DNA of 51,295 nucleotides, taken from NCBI GenBank assembly GCA_026394055.1, contig JAPKYZ010000058.1:1-51295 (forward strand), given 5' to 3'. Source of the DNA: Acidobacteriota bacterium (GTDB lineage: Bacteria > Acidobacteriota > Terriglobia > Bryobacterales > Bryobacteraceae). Every line of letters starts with the position of its first letter. Within the stretch, counting starts at the first letter, position 1. Below are positions 34,452 to 42,627 of this stretch, piece by piece. The translations under genes were made by a program, and so were the position numbers. A model generated the notes under the pieces. It had not been told where the DNA came from, did no database searches, and was given only the letters and a program-made list of their open reading frames with translations.

Positions 34452-36089
34452 ATGTCTGATTCGGTGATGAAGCTTCTGGGCGGCAGCCGCCGCGATTTGT
34501 TCCGGCAAGGTGGTTGGGCGGCGGTGGCCGGCGCCGTGGGCGGAGCTTTCCAGCGCGCCGTGGCCGCTCCGGCGGAAGCCGTGGCTAACCTTTACAGCGC
34601 CATCGGCGTGCGCCCGGTGGTGAACGCGCGCGGTACCTTCACCATCATCAGCGGCTCGCAATCGTTGCCTGAAGTGAAGAAGGCGATGGAAGAGGCTTCG
34701 CGCAGCTACGTCCAGATGGACGAACTGATGGCCGCCGTCGGCAAGCGTTTGGCCGAGATCACGGGCGCCGAATGGGGCATGGTCAGCAATGGCTGCGCGG
34801 CGGCCATGACGCACGCCACCGCCGCCTGCATCGCGGGCACCAACCCGGAGCGCATGCAGCGCCTGCCGGACCTGACCGGCCTGAAGAACGAAGTCATCAT
34901 CCCGGAGTACTCCCGCAACGTCTATGACCATGCCATCCGCATGGTGGGCGTCAAGATCATTGAAGTGCGGAACAAGGCCGAGCTCGAAGCGGCGTTCAAT
35001 GCCCGCACGGCGATGTGCTACATCCTGGCTGGGCCGGGCGATGAGGGGCCGCTGGGGACGGCCGTGGTGGCGGAAGTGGCCAAGCGGCACAAGGTGCCGG
35101 TGCTGGTGGATGCGGCGGCCGAGATCCTCACCTTCCCCAACGTCCACCTGAAGCGCGGCGCGACGCTGGTGGCTTACAGCGGCGGCAAGTGCATCCGCGG
35201 TCCGCAGACGGCTGGGTTGCTGTTGGGCGACAAAGCCCTGATTCAGGCCGCCTGGCTGAACAGCGCGCCACATCACGCCTTTGGCCGGTCACTCAAGGTG
35301 GGCAAGGAAGAGGTGATGGGCATGCTGGCCGCGGTGGAGGCCTGGACCAAGCGTGACCACGAAGCCGAATGGAAGCGCTGGGTCTCCTGGCTGGACACGA
35401 TCTCGACGCGCGCCAAGCAGGTGAACGGCGTCACCACTGAGGTCCGGCAGCCGGAAGGCTTGTCGAACCGCACGCCCAGCCTGACCATCAAGTGGGACGG
35501 CGCGAAGTTGGGCATCACGGGCAGCGAAGTGGCGAAGCTGCTGCTGGATGGTGAGCCGCGCATCGTCGTGGGTGGCGCCAGCGGCGCCCGGCCGGACAAC
35601 ATGGCCAGTTCGCTTTCGATCACGCCGTACATGATGATGCCCGGTGATGACAAAGTGGTGGCGGACCGGGTGCACGCCCTTCTGTCCAGCCCGCCGCGGT
35701 TTGCGAACCCGGCCGTGTCTTCGGCACCTCCGGCGGGCTTGGCCGGGCAGTGGGACGTCGAGATTGCCTTCTCGCTCGGCACCGCCCAGCACTCGATTTC
35801 AATTGAGCAGGAAGGCAAGCGCGTCGTCGGCACGCATCGCGGAGAGACGCTCTCGGGCGATCTGACCGGCTCGGTGAACGGCAACGAAGTGCGCTTCCGC
35901 AGCTCGCACAAGATTGAAGGGACGCGCCTGGGCTACAGCTTTACGGGCTCGCTGAAGGGCGACACGCTGGAAGGCACCGTCGAGATGGGCGAATACGGCG
36001 AGGCGAAGTGGAAAGCCGTCCGCCACACCTACCGCACGCCGGGCGGGATTGTGCGCCCGGTGAAGAACGGCCAAAGCGCGGCCGACTAA
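34452..36089 (+). CDS. Tat-exported SelA-fold PLP enzyme with C-terminal beta-barrel-like domain
   Basis: The 545-residue protein starts with a Tat signal (SRRDLFRQGGWAAVAGAVGG). Residues ~45-415 match the SelA-like fold-type I PLP family (D-glucosaminate-6-phosphate ammonia-lyase or uncharacterised SelA-like aminotransferases): VNARGTFTIISGSQSLPEV, WGMVSNGCAAAMTHATAACI, DEGPLGTAVVAE, VLVDAAAEIL and SGGKCIRGPQTAGLLLG with the probable PLP lysine. Residues ~430-530 are beta-rich (GQWDVEIAFSLGTAQHSISIEQEGKRVVG, YSFTGSLKGDTLEGTVEMG), a domain often appended to secreted Acidobacteriota proteins. True SelA is cytosolic and acts on tRNA, so this exported protein is unlikely to serve selenocysteine synthesis despite the nearby selenoprotein. 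The substrate is unknown. Export of a folded cofactor enzyme fits the Tat route. Confidence 0.85.
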   Translation: MSDSVMKLLGGSRRDLFRQGGWAAVAGAVGGAFQRAVAAPAEAVANLYSAIGVRPVVNARGTFTIISGSQSLPEVKKAMEEASRSYVQMDELMAAVGKRLAEITGAEWGMVSNGCAAAMTHATAACIAGTNPERMQRLPDLTGLKNEVIIPEYSRNVYDHAIRMVGVKIIEVRNKAELEAAFNARTAMCYILAGPGDEGPLGTAVVAEVAKRHKVPVLVDAAAEILTFPNVHLKRGATLVAYSGGKCIRGPQTAGLLLGDKALIQAAWLNSAPHHAFGRSLKVGKEEVMGMLAAVEAWTKRDHEAEWKRWVSWLDTISTRAKQVNGVTTEVRQPEGLSNRTPSLTIKWDGAKLGITGSEVAKLLLDGEPRIVVGGASGARPDNMASSLSITPYMMMPGDDKVVADRVHALLSSPPRFANPAVSSAPPAGLAGQWDVEIAFSLGTAQHSISIEQEGKRVVGTHRGETLSGDLTGSVNGNEVRFRSSHKIEGTRLGYSFTGSLKGDTLEGTVEMGEYGEAKWKAVRHTYRTPGGIVRPVKNGQSAAD

Positions 36090-36094
36090 GTTCT

Positions 36095-36114
36095 GTTACT
36101 AGTTACTAGTTACT
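36095..36114. repeat. Short tandem repeat GTTACTA x3 between convergent genes
   Basis: GTTACTA is repeated nearly three times (36095-36114) in the 20-bp gap between convergent genes. The last unit contains the TAA stop of the minus-strand regulator. No terminator hairpin is visible. Confidence 0.6.
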
Positions 36115-38068
36115 GGCTTCGCGGGAGGCCCGCCTCCGCCAGCAGTTTCTGGAAACGCGGTTGCTGGCGTAGCCCATCGAAGCGTGGTTCAAGCGCCGCG
36201 TACGGACAATCGGGCTCGCGAGCCGCAAAGGCCTGTTCCAGCTCCGCGTAGGCGGCGCTGGTTTCTCCCAACGCAGCATGGATCAGCGCTTGCGGATAGT
36301 GGCCCGTCGCTTGATGGCGGGGGCGGGCGCGCAGCTGGGCCAGGATCTCGTGGGCTCTCGGGCGTTGCCCGGCCAGGGCGTACATGTGCCCGATCGCAAC
36401 CGTGCAGCGGGTGTCGCTGGGCGAGAGCTTCAGGCAGGCCGATTCTTCGGCAATCGCTTCCGGCAGGCGGCGCTGCTGTTCGAGCGCCAAGCCTCGGGTC
36501 CAGTGCGTGAGGTGGAAGTCCGGGAACCGTTCCTGATTGCGCCGTGATTGCGCTTCGGCCTCCGCAAAGCGCCGCGCGTTGTAGAGCACGGTGGCCACCG
36601 CCGTCTCAACGATCGGGTGCGCGGGATAGACCAAGCGCGCCCGGGCCAGCTCCGCCAGCGCTTCGTCATGCCGCCCCAGGATCGAGAGCACGTCCGCATG
36701 AAGGCGGTACAGCGTCAAGATGCGCGGTTCGGATTCCAGCGCGGCCCGGAACTCCGCCGCCGCCGCGGCCAGTTGCCAATCATAGAGAAAATAGATGTAG
36801 CCCAGGGTTCCGTGGGCCTCGCCCAGGCGGGGCTCCAACGCGATGGCCCGGCGCGCCGACTCACGCGCTTTGGTGAGCATCCGGCCATCCTGATTCTTGG
36901 CCGCTTCATAGTAAGAGGCCAGCGCGGCATGGGCGGGGGCAAATTGAGGGTCGATCTGAATTGCCTGCGCCAGCAGCGAAATCCGGTGGTTCAGTTCGGG
37001 CAGCGGCAGCAGGTCGATGGCGGCTGTTCCGCGCTGGGCCGTGGCATCGGTGTCGTAGCCCGTGGTTTGGCGGGCGAAACGGTAGAGCGCGAGCGCGCGG
37101 CCCCGCGCCTCGCCGGCCGCCGCCAGCTGTTGACCGTACTGCACAGCCTGCGCCTCCGCTTCGGTCTGGATTTGTTTGGCCAACCGGGACTGCTGGTCAA
37201 GCGGCAGGTTCAGGCCCGCTTCAAAGGAGTGGGACCAGATATAGCCGCCGTCCCGGGCGCTCAACAGCTGGATCAGAATCCGCAACTGGGAGCCGCCGGT
37301 GCGTAGCGTGCCTTCCAGCGTCAAGTCGGCCGCACGGCCCGCGTGCTGGGCCGAGGTGACCACCGGCAGAGCGCCGGATTCAATCAGAGCCGCCTCGATA
37401 TCCTTGGGCAAGCCCTTGGCAAATGCGGCCCCCTGCTCCCCCGCAATGAGATTGGTGAACGGCTGGACGGCGATGCTCAGCGCGGGAGATCGCGAACGGC
37501 GGGCCATCAACCAGGCCGCGCCCGCGGCCACCACCAACAATGCCACCACCAGCACGAGCGAACGGGAGACCGGCCGGACCCTCGCCGGTGGCGGAAATGG
37601 CGGCAGCGAATCGTCCAACCTCGCGAGATTGGCGGTAGACCCTGAGCCTCCATTGACGCGAGCAACGGCTTCGGCCGGGACAGCGCTCGCCGTCGCCAAC
37701 TCGCGCCGCGCAAACGACGGAACGTAGCTACCTTTGGGCAGATCGATGAGGAGCGGGTCCTCGACGCCGTCGGCGGCATAGTATTCCTTCAACCTCGCCC
37801 GGACGCGCGAGGCCTCCACCCGGACGATGGAATCGATTTTGGGGTCGTAGTCGGGCTTGCGGCCGTAGACCTCCAGCGCGATTAAGTACTCCTTGATCTC
37901 TTCGCCCCGCCCGGCCAACACCTGCTCCACTGTGAACTCGAGAAATCGCCTCTGGCGGTCCGCCGAAGCAAAGCGGGGGTGCGCCAAAAGGCGCGCCAAT
38001 TGGGCCCTTACCTCGTCGTCCGAGATGGCAGATTCCAGGCGGCGGTGTGGATCGGCGGACACCGCCAA
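36110..38068 (-). CDS. Membrane-anchored winged-helix/TPR regulator (CadC-like architecture)
   Basis: The 652-residue protein has an N-terminal ~110-residue DNA-binding-type domain of an Acidobacteriota family (HPRFASADRQRRFLEFTVEQVLAGRGEEIK..., DYDPKIDSIVRVEASRVRARLKEYY, LPKGSYVPSF). A linker and one transmembrane helix follow at ~168-190 (LVLVVALLVVAAGAAWLMA). Next comes a TolB/FlgO-like domain ~196-310 (LSIAVQPFTNLIAGEQGAAFAKGLPKDIEAALIESG, GGYIWSHSFEAGL). About eight TPR-like helices complete the protein (EPRLGEAHGTLGYIYFLYDWQ, YRLHADVLSILGRHDEALAE). It probably binds DNA in the cytoplasm and senses or binds partners in the periplasm. Clustered CGTTAC words upstream may be its own operator. 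A divergent pair of exported proteins may be its targets (inference). Confidence 0.85.
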   Translation of the reverse strand: MAVSADPHRRLESAISDDEVRAQLARLLAHPRFASADRQRRFLEFTVEQVLAGRGEEIKEYLIALEVYGRKPDYDPKIDSIVRVEASRVRARLKEYYAADGVEDPLLIDLPKGSYVPSFARRELATASAVPAEAVARVNGGSGSTANLARLDDSLPPFPPPARVRPVSRSLVLVVALLVVAAGAAWLMARRSRSPALSIAVQPFTNLIAGEQGAAFAKGLPKDIEAALIESGALPVVTSAQHAGRAADLTLEGTLRTGGSQLRILIQLLSARDGGYIWSHSFEAGLNLPLDQQSRLAKQIQTEAEAQAVQYGQQLAAAGEARGRALALYRFARQTTGYDTDATAQRGTAAIDLLPLPELNHRISLLAQAIQIDPQFAPAHAALASYYEAAKNQDGRMLTKARESARRAIALEPRLGEAHGTLGYIYFLYDWQLAAAAAEFRAALESEPRILTLYRLHADVLSILGRHDEALAELARARLVYPAHPIVETAVATVLYNARRFAEAEAQSRRNQERFPDFHLTHWTRGLALEQQRRLPEAIAEESACLKLSPSDTRCTVAIGHMYALAGQRPRAHEILAQLRARPRHQATGHYPQALIHAALGETSAAYAELEQAFAAREPDCPYAALEPRFDGLRQQPRFQKLLAEAGLPRSQ

Positions 38069-38116
38069 CTAGTGTACCTCACCCGTTAAGTAGTTGAATC
38101 TGTTGACTTGCCGGGG

Positions 38117-38213
38117 CGTTACGTAACGGGCGCCGGCCTCCTGTTACGGCCGTTGGTTACGCTGCCGTCGCTCCCGCCGCACACTTGGGGCGGGGCATTC
38201 TAGGGAGCGTAAC
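38117..38213. promoter_or_regulatory. Clustered CGTTAC/GTAACG sites between regulator and divergent secreted genes
   Basis: The perfect palindrome CGTTACGTAACG lies at 38117-38128. Half sites GTTACG occur at 38143-38148 and 38156-38161, and the inverted half CGTAAC at 38208-38213. The last two also close an imperfect hairpin (GTTACGCT...AGCGTAAC). Such clustering in a divergent intergenic region next to a DNA-binding-domain gene suggests operator sites. The 273-bp gap has no gene. Confidence 0.45.
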
Positions 38214-38341
38214 GGGCTGCCGCCGCTGGCCGGGGAAGTGGAGATCCGGCTTTCGCCACGAAAAGCTGAAACCAACCAAGAGGGCGACTGGCTGGCGGCC
38301 GCCCGTTTACCTGAAACTGCATTTCAATCTGGAGAAACATC

Positions 38342-39361
38342 GTGATCGACAACGTCCGACTCAGAGTGGCCCCGTTCGGCACTCCGCCCGCTGGTTTAGC
38401 CGGGTACCGCTTCTGCCGCGCCAGGGGTGGCCAATTACTTGTTCTGGGCATGCTGGCCACCGCCGCTTACGGGCAGGTGAACGCTTCCAAGATCGTCACC
38501 GGTACGCAGACCTCGATCAATTGGCTGAAGATGCCGGCCGCGCCCAACGTCCCGGTGAGCCAAGGCTTCAGCTTCCGGGGCCGGGCGCAGGCCCGGGTTG
38601 CGGGCGAGTCCTCGGGCTACTATGCGTCCACGCCGTGGTATCAGCCGTTCTCACCCTCGCCCAGCTACCCTGAGCTCGACCGCTACCGCATGTCGGCGGA
38701 TTACATCAAATCCGGGCAAGCCTTTCACTACCTCTACAATCCGGCGGAGCGCGGCCAAGTGGACTTGACGCCGCTGCGGGGCGCCACGCCTTCGGCGCAA
38801 GTCTTGGCGCAGACCGCAGGCAGCGGCGAAGGCTCCGCCAACCTCAGCTATGCCCTCCACCTGCAGCACAGCGGCGCTCCCGCCAGCTACTTCCTGTCGA
38901 TTCGCAACCCGAAACGCACACGGAGCTTCAACGCCGCGATTGACTACCCCGCGGGCGGCTACAACTCACCGGCCGTGGCGCTGAGGCCGGAGGCGGTGGA
39001 CACGCGCGTGGCCGTGGACATCCTGGCCGGCACCATTCCCTTTTATTCGAGCGAGGCCACGTATCACTACCCGCCGGGCGCCACCCCCTACACGCATCTC
39101 GATACCGATTGGGGTAGCAAGATGGACGGCCAGTATACGGTGATCTACCTGGGTCAATTCAACGCCGGCGATTCGGCCACGCTGAACTTTATTGTCCGCG
39201 CCGACGTTCGGGCCAAGGCCCCCAAGTGCGGCTTGCAATGGGGAATTCCCGGCCCTTGGGTCTGGTACTGTTCCACCTCTTCGGAGCGCCTGCAAGTGGG
39301 CGAACCGGGAGACAGCAGCACCATCCCCGCCATCACCGTTTTCGCCAAAAGCGGCCTCTAG
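38342..39361 (+). CDS. Exported protein of unknown function (339 aa)
   Basis: I do not recognise the family. The GTG start at 38342 has a GGAGA Shine-Dalgarno 7 nt upstream. A hydrophobic segment at ~30-45 (GGQLLVLGMLATAAYGQ) is a signal peptide preceded by an unusually long basic N-region. The mature part is rich in Tyr, Pro, Ser and Gly, with no membrane helix, and looks all-beta (FHYLYNPAERGQVDLTPL, YVIYLGQF-like YTVIYLGQFNAGDSATLNFIV). Four conserved-looking features are a SGYYASTPWYQPFSP turn, an internal PPGATPYTHLDTDWG segment, and two Cys near the C-terminus (KCGLQWG, WYCSTS) that could form a disulfide. The next gene follows 36 bp downstream, so the two probably form an operon, divergent from the winged-helix/TPR regulator. 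Confidence 0.7.
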   Translation: MIDNVRLRVAPFGTPPAGLAGYRFCRARGGQLLVLGMLATAAYGQVNASKIVTGTQTSINWLKMPAAPNVPVSQGFSFRGRAQARVAGESSGYYASTPWYQPFSPSPSYPELDRYRMSADYIKSGQAFHYLYNPAERGQVDLTPLRGATPSAQVLAQTAGSGEGSANLSYALHLQHSGAPASYFLSIRNPKRTRSFNAAIDYPAGGYNSPAVALRPEAVDTRVAVDILAGTIPFYSSEATYHYPPGATPYTHLDTDWGSKMDGQYTVIYLGQFNAGDSATLNFIVRADVRAKAPKCGLQWGIPGPWVWYCSTSSERLQVGEPGDSSTIPAITVFAKSGL

Positions 39362-39397
39362 AACGTCACGCACCAACCAGACATAGGACTTTCCACG

Positions 39398-40402
39398 ATG
39401 AACATTTTCTATCTATCAAGAGCATGCGCCGCCGCGATGGCCATCACCCACCTGGGCCTCGCCGCCGAAACGGGAGCTGTCACACCGGCGCGGGAGATCA
39501 GCGTCTTTGAGTTTCTACAGGTAAAGAACGCGCTGACCGAACTGTTTCCGCAACTGCAAACGGCGGCCTATGGCAGCGTGGTGACGCGCAACGGCAACAG
39601 CAGCAGCATCCAGCGCGACAATAACTTTGTTTCCGCGGTCTATGCGGGGGCGGCCGTGCTGGGAGCTCCGGCAGCGCACGCCCAGCCCGCCGTTTCCGCG
39701 CCGCCCGGACCCAACACCATCATCGAGTTTCTCAGCGCCGGCGATTCTGCCCAAACGTTCGCCACCATGCAGGCCAATGGACGGCCCTTCATGATGGTGA
39801 AGACCTTCGGCGCAGGCGCCGCGGAGGGCACGGTCAGCTGGACGGCGAAGGTGACCCTTCCTAATCAGACGCCCGTCCCGCTCTATGCGCAGTTTGTGAT
39901 CCCGCCCGTGAAGCTGGGTGGCGCCACCGAGCAGAACGGCCCGGCCGAGCGTCAGGTCCGCTTCCGGGGCGATCTGTTGTTGAATCACGCTCCGGTGTGG
40001 CATTCGGAGGCCCTGCGGCACACTCCGCTCACCACCGACTTGGCTGAGAATACGGGCTGTACCGATGCCGCTGTGCTCACGCTGGACAACTACGTGACGA
40101 CCTTCGGGCGGACCATCGGTATCCCCACCGACGCCGCCTCACAGCTGATCTCCAGCCCCAAGCAGACCATCCTGGTCTACCTGGGTATGTTCTCATCGCT
40201 CGAACCCGTGGAAGTCAGCCTGGTGCTGCGTCTCGATGCCAAGACCAAGAACAAGTGCTGCTACAAGGACGACCCGCAGAAGGAGGGGAGCAAACGCTTC
40301 TTCTGTACCAGCACCGAGACCGGACTGGAGTGGGACGAAGCGATCACACAGCCGGTCCGTTTCTGGATGGGGCCGCCGAATGTCCGGGTCAACGGGCTTT
40401 AG
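39398..40402 (+). CDS. Exported protein of unknown function (334 aa), partner of the preceding gene
   Basis: The family is not recognised. The 334-residue protein has an N-terminal signal (MNIFYLSRACAAAMAITHLGLAA). AGGA lies 9 nt before the ATG. The mature chain is mainly beta with long Pro/Ala-rich stretches (YAGAAVLGAPAAHAQPAVSAPPG). A cysteine cluster near the end (NKCCYKDD, KRFFCTST, with an earlier NTGCTD) could give two disulfides. Segments ILVYLGMFSSLEPVEVSLVLRLDAKTK here and VIYLGQFNAGDSATLNFIVRADVRAK in the upstream protein are alike in position and pattern, so the two proteins seem to share a C-terminal fold. Both genes run in one direction with a 36-bp gap. It converges on the S9 peptidase, 15 bp from its stop. 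Confidence 0.7.
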   Translation: MNIFYLSRACAAAMAITHLGLAAETGAVTPAREISVFEFLQVKNALTELFPQLQTAAYGSVVTRNGNSSSIQRDNNFVSAVYAGAAVLGAPAAHAQPAVSAPPGPNTIIEFLSAGDSAQTFATMQANGRPFMMVKTFGAGAAEGTVSWTAKVTLPNQTPVPLYAQFVIPPVKLGGATEQNGPAERQVRFRGDLLLNHAPVWHSEALRHTPLTTDLAENTGCTDAAVLTLDNYVTTFGRTIGIPTDAASQLISSPKQTILVYLGMFSSLEPVEVSLVLRLDAKTKNKCCYKDDPQKEGSKRFFCTSTETGLEWDEAITQPVRFWMGPPNVRVNGL

Positions 40403-40417
40403 CGCGAGCGGGCTTAG

Positions 40418-42511
40418 CTAGCGCCCCGCCGTCTGCGCACCTGAGGCCGGAGATGGTTCGGCTTTGGGTGCGGGCGCGGTCTTACCCAGGATGTACTTGT
40501 CGTACCAGGCGAGGTAGCGCTCCATCATGTCCTTGCGGTAGCTGGGGCGGCCGATGCCGTGGAACTCGTTGGGGTAGATGATCAGCTGGGTGTCGATGCC
40601 CAGGCTCCGCAGCGCCTGGTACATCTGCTGGCTGCCCTGGATCGGCACATTGAAGTCCCGCTCGCCACCCAGGAAGAGCGTGGGGGTCTTGATGCGGTCC
40701 GCATGCAGGAAGGGGTAGGAGAGCTTTACGTAAGCGTCCCAGCCCTTGGCTGTCCACGGCGGGCCGATCTCGTAGTCGTACTGGATGATGTACTGGTCGG
40801 TGCCGTAGAAGCTGACCGTGAACGCCGTACCCGCGCCGCTGGTGGCGGCTTTGAAGCGCGTGTCGGTGGCGATGATGTAGTCGGTCAAGATGCCGCCGTA
40901 GCTCCAGCCACCCACGCCCAGTTTGTCCGGATCGGCCACGCCCATCTTGATCACCTGGTTGACGGAGGCGATCAGGTCGTCCACTTCGTAGTGGCCCCAG
41001 TCCGCCGCAATCGCTCGGGAGTACTTCTGGCCGCGGCCGGCGCTGCCGCGATAGTTCACGGCCAGCACGGCGTACCCGTGAGCGGCGAAGAACTGGCGCT
41101 CCGCTGAGAACTGGTGCTGGTCCTGGCCGTTCGGCCCACCATGGATGCGGAGCAGCAGCGGCACCTTGGTGCCCTTCACATAGCCCACCGGATAGGTGAG
41201 CAGGCTGTGCACCTCCGTGCCGTCCTTGCTGATCGCCTTCACTTCTTCGGTGCCGCCGAGATCGAGCTCCGCCATCAGCGCGTCGTTCTGATGCGTCACC
41301 TGACGCAGAGCGCCGCCGGAGAGCACATGGATCTCCGTGGCCTTGGTGTCGCCACCGGTCAGTACCGCCGTCGTGCCGCCCGCGCTCGACGGGCCGCTGA
41401 TCACCACCGGCTTCGCCATCAGGCGTTCCGCGCTCGATCCATCCACCTTGGCGCGCACCGGGTAGACCGACATGTCATCGGTCATCAGCACGTCGACGGA
41501 CTGGCCGTCCGCGGAGAAGCGCGGCGAGTTCACGCTGCGGTCCATCGCATCTAGCGCCTTCAACCGGCGCGGCGCGCTGCTGCCATCGGCCGGGACCACC
41601 AGCAGGTGATCCATGTTGTAGGCGCCCCACTTCTTCTCGTCCGGCTCGGTAAAGGCGAGCAGCTTGCCGTCGGGGCTCCATTCGACGCCCGACCGGCCAC
41701 GGCCCGCCTGCGCGGCCACTTGCTTCTCGGTGGCCCCAGCGCGGGCTTCGACGACGAACAGTTGCGACACCGGGTCACGATCCGGGTCCGGGTTGCGGTT
41801 GCTCAGGAAGGCAATGCGCGTGCCATCGGGCGACCAGGACGGCGCCGCTTCATCCCACTTGGTTTGGGTGGTGACGCGCTCCAGCTTCTTCGTCGCCACG
41901 TCGAACAGATAGAGATAGCTGTGACGGCCGGAGAGCAGGTAGCCTTGCACGTCCTGCTTGAACTTGTAGCGGTCGATCACGATCGGCTTCGGCGTCTTGG
42001 GCGGCGCTCCGGGGCCGGCCGGCTCGCCATCGGGATCCGGGTCGCCCACAATCACCGCCAGCTTCTTTGCGTCCGGCGACCATTCGTAACCCTGCAGGCG
42101 GCCCTTGATGTCGGTGAGCTGATACGCTTCGCCACCCTGTCGCGCCATCACCCACACCTGGCTCCCTTTGGCCGGGCCGGGACGGCCGGAGGTGAACGAC
42201 AGGAACTTCCCATCCGGGCTCCACTTTGGTGCGGACTCGCTGTCCTGGCTGAAGGTCACCTGCCGGTCATTGCTGCCGTCAGCGTCCACCATCCAGATGT
42301 GTGAATTCGACTTGTCGGCCTTGACGTCCACCTGCGACACCACATAGGCAATCGACTTGCCATCGGGCGACACTTCCGGATCGCGCACGTCCTTCATGCG
42401 CTGCAAGTCTTCAAACTTTAAGGGACGCTTGGCGGGCTGGGCGGCAACGGTGAGCCCGAAGCAAAGGGCACCAGCCAGGAGGGTACGGCGAAGCAGCAGA
42501 GAAACAACCAT
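40418..42511 (-). CDS. Secreted S9 family peptidase (prolyl oligopeptidase/acylaminoacyl-peptidase type)
   Basis: The 697-residue protein has a signal peptide (LLLRRTLLAGALCFGLTVAA). Residues ~40-400 are a WD40/TolB-like beta-propeller with repeated SPDGKxxAF units (VSPDGKSIAYVVSQ, WSPDGKFLSFTSG, WSPDGTRIAFLSN, WSPDGKLLAFTEP). The alpha/beta hydrolase domain carries the triad Ser537 in GGWSYGG, Asp619 in FLGGERDFNVP and His651 in NEFHGIG. RIHGGPNGQ at ~455 is the oxyanion region. It hydrolyses short peptides, probably periplasmic. Length and motifs are complete. An Ala/Pro-rich C-terminal tail (TAPAPKAEPSPASG) is extra. It is divergent from the next Oar-like gene. Confidence 0.95.
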   Translation of the reverse strand: MVVSLLLRRTLLAGALCFGLTVAAQPAKRPLKFEDLQRMKDVRDPEVSPDGKSIAYVVSQVDVKADKSNSHIWMVDADGSNDRQVTFSQDSESAPKWSPDGKFLSFTSGRPGPAKGSQVWVMARQGGEAYQLTDIKGRLQGYEWSPDAKKLAVIVGDPDPDGEPAGPGAPPKTPKPIVIDRYKFKQDVQGYLLSGRHSYLYLFDVATKKLERVTTQTKWDEAAPSWSPDGTRIAFLSNRNPDPDRDPVSQLFVVEARAGATEKQVAAQAGRGRSGVEWSPDGKLLAFTEPDEKKWGAYNMDHLLVVPADGSSAPRRLKALDAMDRSVNSPRFSADGQSVDVLMTDDMSVYPVRAKVDGSSAERLMAKPVVISGPSSAGGTTAVLTGGDTKATEIHVLSGGALRQVTHQNDALMAELDLGGTEEVKAISKDGTEVHSLLTYPVGYVKGTKVPLLLRIHGGPNGQDQHQFSAERQFFAAHGYAVLAVNYRGSAGRGQKYSRAIAADWGHYEVDDLIASVNQVIKMGVADPDKLGVGGWSYGGILTDYIIATDTRFKAATSGAGTAFTVSFYGTDQYIIQYDYEIGPPWTAKGWDAYVKLSYPFLHADRIKTPTLFLGGERDFNVPIQGSQQMYQALRSLGIDTQLIIYPNEFHGIGRPSYRKDMMERYLAWYDKYILGKTAPAPKAEPSPASGAQTAGR

Positions 42512-42627
42512 TGTGACAGTTTAGCGCCGTCTACCAAATCCGGCAAAATCGGCGCGTGGTGCCGATGCCATACGTTTGTCATGGCGGCTTCATCGCGTTA
42601 CAACATGCGCTTGCTAGCTTGATCGCC

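Noticed and set aside
34452..36089. SelA for the nearby selenoprotein
   Set aside because: A Tat signal and an appended beta domain argue for export; SelA acts on tRNA in the cytoplasm.
42556..42627. Start of the third Oar-like receptor at 42556
   Set aside because: The added 24 residues are not signal-like; a normal signal peptide begins at 42628.
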